Part shown: piece after piece, positions 34,697-46,000 of the stretch
Position numbering within the stretch: position 1 is the first letter of the stretch
Layout of the letters: every line of letters begins with the position of its first letter
Origin: Micromonospora sp. CPCC 205371
GTDB lineage: Bacteria; Actinomycetota; Actinomycetes; Mycobacteriales; Micromonosporaceae
Length of the DNA stretch: 49,557 nt
Assembly (NCBI RefSeq): GCF_026130045.1
Contig: NZ_JAIBNX010000037.1
Location: 1 to 49,557, forward strand
Direction: 5' to 3'
Notes under the pieces: model-generated
Databases searched by the model: none
What the model was told of the DNA's origin: nothing
The model's input: only the letters and a program-made list of their open reading frames with translations
Position numbers and translations under genes: made by a program

Positions 34697-36248
34697 TCTC
34701 GGGTACCGGCTCGCTGAGGCAGTTCAGCGCGAGGTAGAGGTCCACGCGATCGTGCATGGAGGACATGCTGCGACCGGTGAGTTCCTCGATCCGCTGGACC
34801 CGGTAGCGCAGGGTGTTGACGTGGATGTGCAACTCCTCCGCCGAGCGCTGCCATGACCCGCAGGCATCCAAGAACGAGCCCAAGGTCTTCAGCAGGTCCG
34901 AGCCGTGCAGCGCGTCGTAGTCGATCAGTGGCTTGAGCAGTTGGTCGCGGAACGAACCGCGCAGCCGGGCGGGCAGAGCGGACAACAGGGAGCCGTGCGA
35001 CTCGATCTTCGAGCCGTGCACGGCCACCACCGTGCCCGGGCGACCCTCCGCTGAGCGCAGCCGCTCCCGCGCCATGGCGAACGACAGCGACAGCTGGCTG
35101 ACCATGGTCGCCGGCTCGCTGAGACCGAGCAGGAGACGGCCGCGTCGCAGCAGGGGAGCGTACCGAACGGCCGCGGCCTGCGCGGCGGCGGCGAGCCGCC
35201 CCGGGTGGGCGTCCTCGCCGTTCACCAGCACGAACACCTCGGAACCGTGGACACACGCCAGCAGCAACCGGTCCGGCCCGGTCAACAGGCTGCCGATGAC
35301 TGCGAGGCTGACCTGCTCCGGAATGGCCGGCGACGACATCCGGGCGGCCACGACAACCGTCGGCAGGCGCGGGTCCGCGCCGAGCATCCGCAGATGAGCC
35401 GAGATCTCGCCCGGTGCCGCGGCGTCGCTGCCCAGCGCCGCCACCAGACCCCGGACCCGCTCCTGCTCGGCGCCGCGGCGCCGCTCGGTGCGGTCCAGCT
35501 CCAGGCCGATCACGCCGAGCAGGGCGTGGACGGCCTCCGGCGCGCCGGCCCGCCAATCACCCGAGTCGGTGCGGCACACCAGCTGGCCACGCAGCCGGCC
35601 GTCGGCGCACGGGACGGCCCACACGCGATGGATGCCGTGGTCGGCCGCCGGCAGCCGGTCGTACTCCCACACGCTGGCCACCTCGCTGGCGCTCGGCGGC
35701 AGGCCCACCGCGGCGGCCACCTCGCCGGTCGGGGTCAGCACCCAGCAGTTGACCGCGAACTCCTCGTGGAACACCGTCAGGGCGCCCAGAATGGAGCTGC
35801 CTTGGGTGACCGCCTCCACCAACCGCCGGTGGAAGTCCGCCGCCCGCCGTACGCTGGCCATCTCGTCGGCCAGCCGCGGCGCGAGCACGGCCTCGCAGAT
35901 GGGACCGAACGACGTGTCGGCGCCCAGCGTGAGCAGCGGTAGGCCGGCGCGCCGGCACGCTTCGAGCAGCCCGCCGGGCAGCTGGCCCGGCACCGGCACC
36001 GCGGCCAGGCCGGCCACCACACCGACCGCACCGTAATCGGTCAATATTCGGACGAACCGCTCACTGTCCGCGGGCTCGCGATGCCACAGGCAGCTGGTCA
36101 GCACCAGATCACCGGGGGAGAGGTAGCGGCTCGGATCAGGCAGATCGGTGACGTAGGCGCGCGTGGCCACCCGGTCCAGGTCTTCCTCGTCGGCGGCCAC
36201 GACGCGTAACCCCAATTCGCCGCGCCGCACGAGCTCCCGTAGCCGCAT
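34686..36248 (-). CDS. PucR-family transcriptional regulator
   Basis: 520 residues. An N-terminal PucR/purine-catabolism domain (about 1-120), a GAF-like middle and a C-terminal HTH with HVNTLRYRVQRIEELTG (about 475-495) are visible. PucR in Bacillus controls purine use, and this gene sits among purine genes. ATG 36248 is preferred because GGAGG lies seven bases before it; ATG 36269 is also in frame. It probably controls the importer, deaminase and creatininase-like units. Confidence 0.9.
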   Translation of the reverse strand: MRLRELVRRGELGLRVVAADEEDLDRVATRAYVTDLPDPSRYLSPGDLVLTSCLWHREPADSERFVRILTDYGAVGVVAGLAAVPVPGQLPGGLLEACRRAGLPLLTLGADTSFGPICEAVLAPRLADEMASVRRAADFHRRLVEAVTQGSSILGALTVFHEEFAVNCWVLTPTGEVAAAVGLPPSASEVASVWEYDRLPAADHGIHRVWAVPCADGRLRGQLVCRTDSGDWRAGAPEAVHALLGVIGLELDRTERRRGAEQERVRGLVAALGSDAAAPGEISAHLRMLGADPRLPTVVVAARMSSPAIPEQVSLAVIGSLLTGPDRLLLACVHGSEVFVLVNGEDAHPGRLAAAAQAAAVRYAPLLRRGRLLLGLSEPATMVSQLSLSFAMARERLRSAEGRPGTVVAVHGSKIESHGSLLSALPARLRGSFRDQLLKPLIDYDALHGSDLLKTLGSFLDACGSWQRSAEELHIHVNTLRYRVQRIEELTGRSMSSMHDRVDLYLALNCLSEPVPEITR

Positions 36249-36390
36249 CCGCCCGCCTCCGTCGATCATCTCCCGACGGCGGCGGCGGGGGGATTTGCTA
36301 CCCGGAGCCTATGCCACCTGCGATGATGCGCCCCTGTGAGCAGGACAACAATCGGGTGCCGAGGCCGTACCCGGCTGCTTGACTCCTCCC

Positions 36391-37152
36391 ATGGACGGGT
36401 TTCTCGATGGTGCGTCGGCTAGCTGGACCGACGTACGGGAACACCTGGCCCAGCGCCGCCCGGTCGTGCTGCCGTTCGGCGCGTACGAGCAGCATGGCCC
36501 GCACCTGCCGCTCGCGACCGACACCGCGATGGCCACCGCCGTGGCCCAACGGGTGGCGCGACGCACCGGTGCCCTGCTGCTGCCGGCCGTCGCCTACGGC
36601 GAGACGTCCGGCAACGCGGGCTTCCCCGGCACCGTATCCCTCTCGTTCGACACGGTGCGCGCGATCACCCTGGACATCTGCGCGGCGCTGGTCCGGCACG
36701 GCGCCAGCAGCCTCGTCATCGTCAACGGCGACTTCGGAAACCGCGCCCCGCTCGCCCAGGCCGCACGTGAGGCCGGCGTACGCCTGGGTCTCCCGGTGCT
36801 CGTCGTCGACTACCCCGACCTGCCACGGATCGCCGCGGAGATCTGCCAGACGCCGCCGGCCGGGGACGGCTTCTACCACGCCGACGAGGTCGAGACCTCG
36901 ATCATGCTCGCCGTGGCCGCGGACAGCGTCCGCATGGAGCGTGCGGTGGCCGAGTATCCGCGGTTCCCGCCGGCCTTTCCGGCCGCCTTCACCGGACTGG
37001 AGAAGATCTCCGCATCGGGTGTGTTCGGTGATCCGCGGCCGGCCACCGCGGAAAAGGGGGCGGACCTCCTGGAACGGCTAGCAGAAGCGGCGACGACGTT
37101 GGTCGAGGCGTATCTCGACCAGGGAGGCGATGGGCCATCCGGCACCAGCTGA
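36391..37152 (+). CDS. Creatininase-family protein with a substituted metal-site residue
   Basis: 253 residues of the creatininase/MftE fold. The first metal site is present as FGAYEQHGPHLPLATDT (Glu33, His35, Asp44). The usual NGHGGN or NGHYEN motif reads NGDFGN, with Asp114 where His is expected, and the later HAGExETS reads HADEVETS. Members hydrolyse cyclic amides such as creatinine or cut peptides in cofactor synthesis. The change may alter metal choice or abolish activity. ATG 36391 was chosen over an upstream TTG. It is divergent from the PucR gene and probably its target. Confidence 0.75.
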   Translation: MDGFLDGASASWTDVREHLAQRRPVVLPFGAYEQHGPHLPLATDTAMATAVAQRVARRTGALLLPAVAYGETSGNAGFPGTVSLSFDTVRAITLDICAALVRHGASSLVIVNGDFGNRAPLAQAAREAGVRLGLPVLVVDYPDLPRIAAEICQTPPAGDGFYHADEVETSIMLAVAADSVRMERAVAEYPRFPPAFPAAFTGLEKISASGVFGDPRPATAEKGADLLERLAEAATTLVEAYLDQGGDGPSGTS

Positions 37153-37215
37153 CCACGCGGGGCCCCCCCACCCCCCGGGGCGCCCCGCGCGTCCCCGGCG
37201 CCCCGGCTGAGGGCC
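37153..37215. other. G/C homopolymer patch, likely consensus errors
   Basis: Long C and G runs (for example about 37165-37180 and 37210-37220) lie where the RHS gene should end. The frame then runs on antisense to the creatininase gene, so the true RHS stop is probably lost here. Confidence 0.5.
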
Positions 37216-40200
37216 CCCCAATCCCATATCTGGTCCAGGCCACCGACATCCATCCACGTCTCGAACCCGGCCTGGACGTCGTCGAAGGTCACCGCCGTGG
37301 CGTGCTCTTCGTAGAAGGTGAAATTGCAGGCCCCACCGGCGGCGCAGACACCGACTCCCACCCCGCCGTGCGGGTTCACCGTCCAGTCGCCGGTCTCGGA
37401 GATGCTGCCGCCGACGCCGGCCTGGAAGATCTCGCCGGCCTCGTAATCGGCGCCCCAGCCTTTGCCGCCGAGCGCTTCGGCGTTCGATGACGAGGTGAGC
37501 ATTGGACCGGTGTTGACCGAGGCGCCTGCTCCGAGGCTCCCGCCGGCCTGATGAGCGGCCGTGAACACCAGGCCGTCCTCTCTGGTGATGACCGCACAGG
37601 CGCTCGCGCCATATGAGACGCGCGCGTTGGCCCCGGCGCTCAGGCACCATCCGGCCCCACCGGGTGGCTTCGAGTCGACCCAGGTGCATGCCGCGGCGGC
37701 GGCTATGTTCATGCCCCGAGGGCACATCTCGCCGAGGCCGGCCCAGGTCACGTCCCACGAGTTCCAGTACATATTCTCGTACTCGTCCCAGAGATTGCCC
37801 GGCCCGGTGGGAACACCAACGCCTCCGGGATGCTGGCGCCCGGGTTGCCGCTTCTTCTGCTCGCCACGGCGTCCGGCGCCGTCATTGCCCCGGCCCGCGG
37901 CCCCATCCTTGCGCTGCACGCCGGCGGAGCGTCCGGTCCCAGCCGACTTCTGCTTTTTGGGAATCTTCTTCTTCCCGGGCGTGCCGGCGCGGCTGCCGGC
38001 CTTGCGCACCGATTTCAACCCCGACGCGTCGGACGCGGACACCGGCGTGTTGTTCGCGTACGCGTACCCGTTGATCTGTTGCGGGTCCGCGAAGTCGGCG
38101 ATGGGATCGCGGGACAGGAACCGCCCGGTTGCCGGGTCGTACTCCCGGGCGCCGACGGACGTCAACTCCACGTCCCGATTGTCGATCCCGCCGACGAACG
38201 CCCGCTGGTCCGGCCAGATCGCCGGCGCGGCTCCGCGTACGTTGCCGAACGGGTCGAAGCGCCGTGCCTGGGCGGTGAGGGTGTCGCCGTTGACGATCCA
38301 CTGGTTGGTGCCGTGGTGGTCCGAGGCGAACCACTGGATGTCGCTGCGCCCGACCCGTACGCCGACCGTGTCGTCGCCGTGCCTGTAGTACCGGCTGGCC
38401 TGCACCGTGCGGGTCGCGGCGTGGTAGTTCAGCTCGTATCCGGCGACCCAGGCGGTCATGTCCCCGTCAGGGTCGATCCGCAGTAGCCGCTTGCCGTCGG
38501 CGTCGTCGATGAAGGTGGTGGTCTCCTCCCCGGAGGTGACGGTCGAAAGGCGCCCGGTGGGGGCCCAGTCCAGTGTGTCGACCGCGCCGTTCCGGTCGAT
38601 GGCGGTGGTGAAGCCGGCCTGGTCGTAGGTGAACGCGGTCCGGGCGCCACCGTCCACAGTGGTCTTCACCTCGGTGACGGTGTGCGGGCGTTGCTGCCCG
38701 GCCGCCGGGTAGGCGTAGGTGTGCTTCACCCTGCCGGTGGGCCGCCAGCGGGTCTCCGCGGTCCGGTTGCCGACGGTGTCGTATTCGTACGACGACCAGT
38801 AGGCGCCCGGGCCGCCGACGACGGTGTCGGTGGGTGTGGCCGCGCAGATGCCGGCGCCCGCCTGCGCCCAGGCCTCGGTCAGGCGTTGCAGGTGGTCGTA
38901 CCGGAAGCACTGGGTCTCCGGGTCCATCGACGCCGACGTGTGCACCGGATCGTCGCTGATGCTCAGCACATTCCCGGCTTGGTCGTAGCGGTAGGAGAGC
39001 GCGGCGACGCCATGGTTCTCGCCGTCGAACTCCCCGGCGGTGTCCTTGTCGAAGTAGAAGTCGGCGAGCCGGCCGGTGCCCTCCTCGTAGACCCAGGTCT
39101 GCCACGCCTGGCCCGACGAGCCGCCCACCTTCCACGGGTCACCGAGTTTGCGTTGCAGCAGTTGGCCGTACGGCGAGTAGGTCGCTTTGTCGACGTAGAT
39201 GTGCCCGTCGCCGAAGTCGTCACCGGAGGAGGTGACCCGGTCGGGCTGGCCCATCGCGTTGTAGTGGTATGTCATCGGCTCCCGAGTCAGCCCGCCGGCC
39301 TCGATCGCGCCGGAGGTGAGTAGCGAGCCGTCTGGGTGGTAGGTGTACGACTCCCAGTACGAGCCGGCGAGCGCTCCCGCGGCCGCGGGCAGGTGGGTGT
39401 AGACCTGCTGCGGCCGCCCTTCCGGCGTGTACTTGCGGATCTCCGTCTTCCACGCCTGGCCGTCGACCCAGCGGGTGGCGGTGTGCGGCAGCCCGACGCC
39501 GTTGGTGGCGGTGTCGTAGGTGCGTTCGATCAGCAGCGCGCCGCCGCCGGCCTCGCCCTCCCACACCTTCGTGGTACGGCCCAGCACGTCGTAGGCGTAG
39601 GACAGCTTGGTGCCGCGCCCGTCGGTGGTGGCGGCCACCTGCCCGGCGGCGTCGTACGCGGTGGTCGTGGTGCCGGTGTCGGGGTCGCGGCTGACGGTCT
39701 GCCGTCCACGCAGGTCGTACTCGTAACGCCAGAGGTTGCCGACCGGGTCGGTCACGGTCGCCCGTTGCCCGCCCGGCGTGTACGTGAAGCGGGTGGCGTC
39801 GAAGGCACCGGTGGCGTCCCGGTTGCGGTACTGGCGCAGTTCGACGGTGCGGCCCCGCGCGTCATCGAGGGTCGCCTCGGTCGTGCCGCCCTGCGGGGCG
39901 ATGGTGGTGGTCATCCAGTGCGTGTCGTGGCCGCCGTAACGGTAGCTGGTGCGCCACTTCTCCTTGTCCTTGACGACGAAGACCTCGTCGGTGACCCGGC
40001 CGGCGCCGTCGTACGCGTACTCGGTGCGGGACACGTCGTTGGTCCGGCTGATCCACACCAGCGTCCCCGTCGGCCCGGAGGCGTTGTTGAACACCGGACC
40101 GGAGCTGTGCCGGGTGCGCCCGTATGAGTCGTAGACGGTCTGCGAGACGAGCCGCCCGCCGTACGTCTGCGCCTGGGTCTGCCGGGGCCGCAGGAGGGAG

Positions 40201-43037
40201 TCGTAAAGCGCGATCGACTTCAGGTACGACCCGTTCTGGATCATGCTCTCGGTGGTGACGGTGGTCGGCGCCGTCGCGGAGACGTTGTAGGCGAAGCGCG
40301 AGTTCGCGCCCTGGGTGGCCGGGTCGCGGCCGGGCAGCCACACCCCGGTCCGGCGCCCCAACGCGTCGTGGGCGACGACGGTACGCCGGCTGCCCGGCGC
40401 GATCGTCTCCACGGTTGCGCCCCACGCCGGTGCGAGCAGCGTCTTCGTGGCATGCCCTGCGGGGTTGGTGGTCACCGTCTGGGTCAGCGGCCCACCGCCG
40501 GCCGGGGTGTACGCCGTGGTCGTGGTCCGCCCGAGGGCGTCCTTGGCGGTCAGCTGCCGGCCGAGGGCGTCGTACGTCGACTCACCCGTCGTCTTGTACT
40601 CCGCCGTGCTGTCCCAGGAGTCCAAGGCTTCCGTCCGGGTCATCAGCCCCCGCGACGGTGCGGCGGTGTACGAGGCGTGCCCGTCGTAGTAGGCACGGAC
40701 CGCTCCGATGATCTGCGCGGGGCGTTGCGGTGTCGTCGTACAGCCGACGGAGACGGCCTCCACGGTGGCTACCGATTCCAGCAGCCAGGCACTGGTGTTG
40801 TCCGCGTACGTGGTCCGAACGCACCGCTCGTCGCCGCTGCCGGCGACGTCACCGTGCTCGTGGACGCTCATCACCCGGCCGTGGCCGTCGTAGCTTGTCT
40901 CCGTGCGGGTGGTGCGCCACGCCGAGCCCGACAGCTTCGTCCGGGTGTCGATCCGGCTCTCCCCGGTCAGCCAGGCTTCGAGCGTCCCGCCGTCGTAGCC
41001 GCGTCGGGCGGTCCGCGACGTCCAGTACCAGGTGGTAGCCGACTCGATCAGGGTGGTGTCGTCGAAGGACGCCGACTCCCACTCCATCCCGGCGAGCGCC
41101 CGGTGATCGGCGACGGTGTTACCCGCCGAGTCGCTGAGCGTGACCTCGCGGGTGCCGCCGTTGGGCAGCTTGTCGCCGTGCATGCCCCGGTAGTAGCGGG
41201 TACGGGTCCGCAGCTGCGGGCCCGGGTCGGCCGGGTCGCCGACCCGGGTGACAACCTCCGGGTAGCCGCGCCACTGGCTCCAGGTGCGGTCGTCGTCGGC
41301 GACGTACTCCGCGTCGTCCCACGCCCACAGCACGTTCGTGCCGCCGCCGTTGGTGGAGTAGTCGTAGAACGTCCACATCGTCTCGCCGCCACCGGTGCCG
41401 TCCGACTCGGCGACCGACCGGACGACGTACTTGTGGAAGTACGCGTCGACCGGCTCCGACAGCCCTTCCGGGGTGTAGCGGACGGGGTAGCACAGCCGGC
41501 CGTTCTGGTGCTTGCTCGCGGGCAGGTCCCCGGTGCCGCAGTCCGGCTCGGAGTAGTTGACGGTGGTGACCCCACCCGTCTCGTTCTTGATCGAGGTCAG
41601 GCGCGGGCGCCAGACGTTGGGGAACGCCTCGCCGGCGTCGACCCGGTTGGGCAGGAACGTGCCGCCGAACTCCATCGCCGGTGTCGACGCGGTGCCCCCG
41701 ACGTGCCCGGTGTGCCGGACCGAAGCGAGCCAGAGCACGACCTGTTCCTCGTCGCCGTAATCCTTGAACTCGTGGGTCAGCACCCACGAGTCGACCGGGG
41801 TGAACCCGCTGCCGGTGGCGACCTGGGTGGTCACCTTCGTCAGCCGTTTCGTGCTGAAGAACACCGGCGAGTACTGCTCGCAGGTCTGCCCGGCGGCACA
41901 GTTCAGGTCCCAGGGGGTGTCCGGCCACTTGTCCTCGACCGGATTCCCACTGGAATCGCGGCACGAGGACAGGCAGCGGTCGGCGACGGTGAACTCGACC
42001 CGGCCGGTGGTGACGGCGGCGGAGTCCGTACGCAGGCCGTAGTCGATGCGTTCCAGCCAGCCCTCGCGGACGTATGTCGCTGTCTTCGCCGAGTCGACCG
42101 CCGGCGCGTACCGGCCGGTCGCGGTCCCGTACGTGTACCGGACCAGGTTCCCGTGCACGTCGACGCTCTTGTCGAGCATCCACCGGTACGCCTGGTCGCA
42201 CCGCGACCCGGCGAAGTCACCGGACTTGTGGCACGCCTCGCCGGAGTGGTTGCCGAACACCGGCATCGTCCACCGCGAACTCGCCTCGGCGGCGAAGTGG
42301 TGCGTGGTGCCGTCGGTGGTGGTGATCGTCCAGCGTTCCGTGCTTGCGGTGCCGGCGCTCGCCGGTGCGCCGGAGTAGGTGATCCGCCAGTCGGCGTCCT
42401 CCTCGGCCCGCCACTGGCCGCTGTCGTCGTCCCGGACGAGCGCGGTGGTCACCCCGTCCAGGGAAACCGTCACCGCCGGGGAGTCGCCGTCCCAGCAGAA
42501 GTCACCGGTGGGGTCGTCGCCCTGGTTGCCGTCCTCGTCGTCGGCGCAGGCGACGTAGGTGCGTTCGATGAAACCGGGCGTGTAGGTCCAGCCGTCACCG
42601 ATCCAGGACGCCTGGTTGTTCGTGCCCGAGGTCCGACCGTCATGCGTGGCGGACGAGTACGACAGCGCCAGTTCGGGCACCGGCCCGGCCGCGGGCGGGA
42701 CCCGCAGGCCGTACGAGTATGTGAACGCGCCCGACGAGCCGCCGTGGGACCACTCACCGGTCGGTGACAGGTCCGTGGCCGTCCAGTCGCCGCTGTCCGG
42801 GCCGCCTACGGAGTCGACGGCCTCCCCGTTCCAGTTCGCGGCGGCGTCCTTGAACGCCGACGGCGCACCGGACACCGGATCCACCGGGCTGGACACATAG
42901 GACTGCGGGTCACGGTCGACTCCGGCGGCGGCCACCGGCGTGGCGACCAAGACCACAGCCGCCGCCACGGCGAACGAGGTCGCGGCGGCCAGAGCCGAAC
43001 GGGCGCGCGGGCGCGCCCCGGGGTTCGGGGGAGGCAT
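37153..43037 (-). CDS. Giant secreted RHS/YD-repeat protein with C-terminal variable domain
   Basis: About 1960 residues. A signal peptide (1-38, MPPPNPGARP then a hydrophobic stretch) precedes a SpvB/TcaC-like N-terminal part, many YD repeats and the RHS core (AREYDPATGRFLSRDPI, about residues 1600-1672). The last 250 or so residues are unique: a Lys/Arg/Gly-rich linker, then a Cys- and Gly-rich domain with CTWVDSKPPGG and many short strands. RHS shells usually hold a C-terminal toxin or adhesin. GGGGAG precedes the ATG. The exact 3' end is unsure because of the homopolymer patch. No small immunity gene follows on the same strand. Confidence 0.8.
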
Positions 43038-46000
43038 GGTGGGACTCCCCATCCATGAGGTGACCACTGCGGCACCGGGGCGCCCGCGATCTGGGAGATG
43101 ACGTGCTCCGGAACGGCGCCCTGCCAGACGACGATGTCGTCGATGGCGCCGTCGAGGCGCGAGATGCGGGTTCCGGGGCTGGTGCTGGCGGCGCCGAGCA
43201 GCAGCGGTCCGGTCGCGTTCCATGGGCTGTCGGGTCCGGTGCCGGTGGCGGCCAGGGCCCCGCTGACGTACAGGCGCGTCTGCTTGGCGCGCAGGTCGTA
43301 GACGCCGGCGAGGTGGTACCAGGTGCCGACCGCCGGCGTGGGGCCGCCGGAGGCCGCCTTCCACCTTGGACTGGCGGCGGCGCCGCGGGTCATGACGGAG
43401 CCGGACCGTAGCCCGTCGGGGTTGGACTGCAACCGGAAGGCGCTGTTGTTCTGGCCGGCCGCCGTCACGATCTGGGCGTGCGCGGTCAAGGTGTCCAGGC
43501 GTACCCAGGCCGAGACGGTAAACGACTCGTCGGTGGCGATCACGGGCTTGGCGGTGACCGCCGACCCGGCACCACCGATCTCTAGCGCACCGTCCGGGTC
43601 ACACCACCAGCCGTCGTCGTACTGGGTGGCCCCCTCGAAGGTGAGGTTGTGGCCGCGGCCGGAGGTGTCGGTGCCGGCACCCTCCAGGCGCCAGCGGGCC
43701 CGGAGCTCGGCCGGTGGGCCGCTCATCATCGAGGTGACGTCGGCCGCCGTGAGCGCGCCCCGCCACAGCCGTACGTCGTGCAGCGCCCCGTCCAGGTGGA
43801 ACGCGGGCTGGTCCGCACCGGAGGAGTTCGGATAGTACGAGCAGCCGACCAGCACCCGGTTGTCGGTTGCCGTGAATCCGGTGACGTCGGACGCTGACCC
43901 GGTGGCGCTGCCGTCGACATACAACGTGAGGGTGGCCGCGTCGGCATCGGCGGTCAGGACGACGTGATGCCACTGCCCGAACCGGCCATAGCCAACAACG
44001 TTGGCGTAGCTGCGGTGGGTGAGGCCGCCCTGGCCAAGCAGGACACCGAACGAGTAGTCGAACCCGCTCTTCGTGGTCTTCGACGTCCACAGCTCCGGCC
44101 CGGTGTGGTCGTCCTTGGCAAAGGTGGACACGATCGCCCCGAGGCTGCTGATCGAGTCGACCCGCACCCAGGTGCTCACCGAGTACGAGCGATCCGTTCC
44201 CAGGATCGGCCCGGACGACTCCAGGCAGTTCTTGCCGTCGAGCTCCACGGCGCCGTTCGGCCGGTGGAACGGGTCCTCGCCGATGACGACGTCGTCCCCG
44301 ACGGTGAGGTTACGCCCGTACCGCGAGGAGTCCTCCCCGGCGCTGCGGAACTCCCAGCGGGCCACCTGCGCCGCGCCGGGCACGTCGCCCATCGCGGCCT
44401 TGAGCTGCGCGGTGGTGGCCAGCCCTTGCCACGCGGCGACGTTGTCGACCGCACCGGTCAGGAAGTGGCCGGCCGCACCCGACGGCAGGCCCAGGCAGCC
44501 GAGGCTGAACGTCGCGGTGGCGTTCCACGGGGTGAAGGAGACGGCCTGCTCGGCCGCGAGCACACCGTTGAAGTACAGCCGCTGCAACCCCGCGTCCGGG
44601 TCGTAGGTCCCGGCCACGTGCAGCCACTTGCCCAGCGCCACCGGGCTCACCGCACCCACGCTCTTCCAGGAGAACTCCGCTCCGGGGGCGGTGAGCAGCG
44701 AGAAGTTCCACTTGTTGGTGGCGGCGTCGTACTGGAGCTGGTAGGCCGAATGGTTCGTGTTGCCCTGGGTCAGCACCTTCGCGGACCCGTTGGCCGCGTC
44801 CAGCCGCACCCACAACCCGACGGTGAACGCGGCATCGGTGCGGACGGGCACCGTCGGGGAGGTGAGGCAGGTCTTTCCGTCAAGCGTCAGCGCCGCGCCC
44901 GCACGCCCGGCATGGTCCGGGCCGTACGTCGGACCGGTGCCAGCGGTACGGGTCAGGTCATGTCCGTGCCCGGTGTCGTCGAAGGCGTCACCGTCCAACC
45001 GCCACATCCCCATCGCCGTCGCCGGGATGTTCCGGCCTACGAAGAACGTGAACGTCCGCTGGTCCGACGCGTTCCCCGCGTTGTCGACCGAGCGCACATA
45101 CAGCACGTGCCGGCCCGCCGTCGCAGCCGCGCGGGTGATCGTGGTGGCCCCGTTCGGTGTGACCTTCTGGTTGAAGACCGGTGTGTTCCACGAGTACTCG
45201 TAGCGGTTCAGGCCCGAGCGGAATCCGCCGACCTCGGGATCCGAAGCCGACACCGAGAGGACCACGTCTTGCCCCTCGGTGAACGGCCCGGCGGGCGCGG
45301 TCACCGTCGGGACCGAAGGCTTCGTGGCGTCGACCTTGAAATAGCACAGGTCGGTGTATCCGGAGTTCACCGCATCGGTCTGCCGGGAGTCACTACGGGC
45401 CTGCCACTCGTACTGGCCATCCGGCAGGGAGGTGGTGACCCTGCGGTTGACCGTCGCGTTGGCTCCCACCGGATCCGGCGTGCGGTACCAGTAGTGGTTG
45501 GTGTCTGATCCGTACTTCTGGATGCGCATCCGCACATACACCGACTCCGACTCGCTCGACCGCGCCCGCGCCGACAAAGTCGGGTACCGCGAGGTGATCC
45601 ACGGTGAACCGGACATGTTCTTGACGCAGGAGGTGCCGTCGACGGTGAGCCGGTCCGGCAGCGGTGGATAGATGTAGTAGGTCACGTGCAGCTTGACCGA
45701 GTCAATCTTGATACGCCGCCAGGCATCCCGGGTGTCCTCATTGGAGGAACGCACACCGAACGAGATCGCGCTGTAGTTCTGGTCGGCCGCCGACTGGACC
45801 CGCTTCCTGACCTCCGCGCCATCGAATTTGACCCACTCGTTCGTCTTGCCCGAACAACCGGTCTGGTTCGACGATGGCACGGACTTGGACTGCAACGGAT
45901 CGCCGTACAGCCAACTGACACCGTTCCACGAGACGCTGTTGGAGATTTCCTTGGTGCGCCACAGTTGCAGGTTCTGGGCACCGCACCCGCCCATGTGGGT

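Noticed and set aside
40368-42767. 799-codon plus-strand frame opposite the RHS gene
   Set aside because: Antisense shadow of a high-GC gene: Arg/Gly/Val-rich, no domain, and the minus strand has clear YD repeats.
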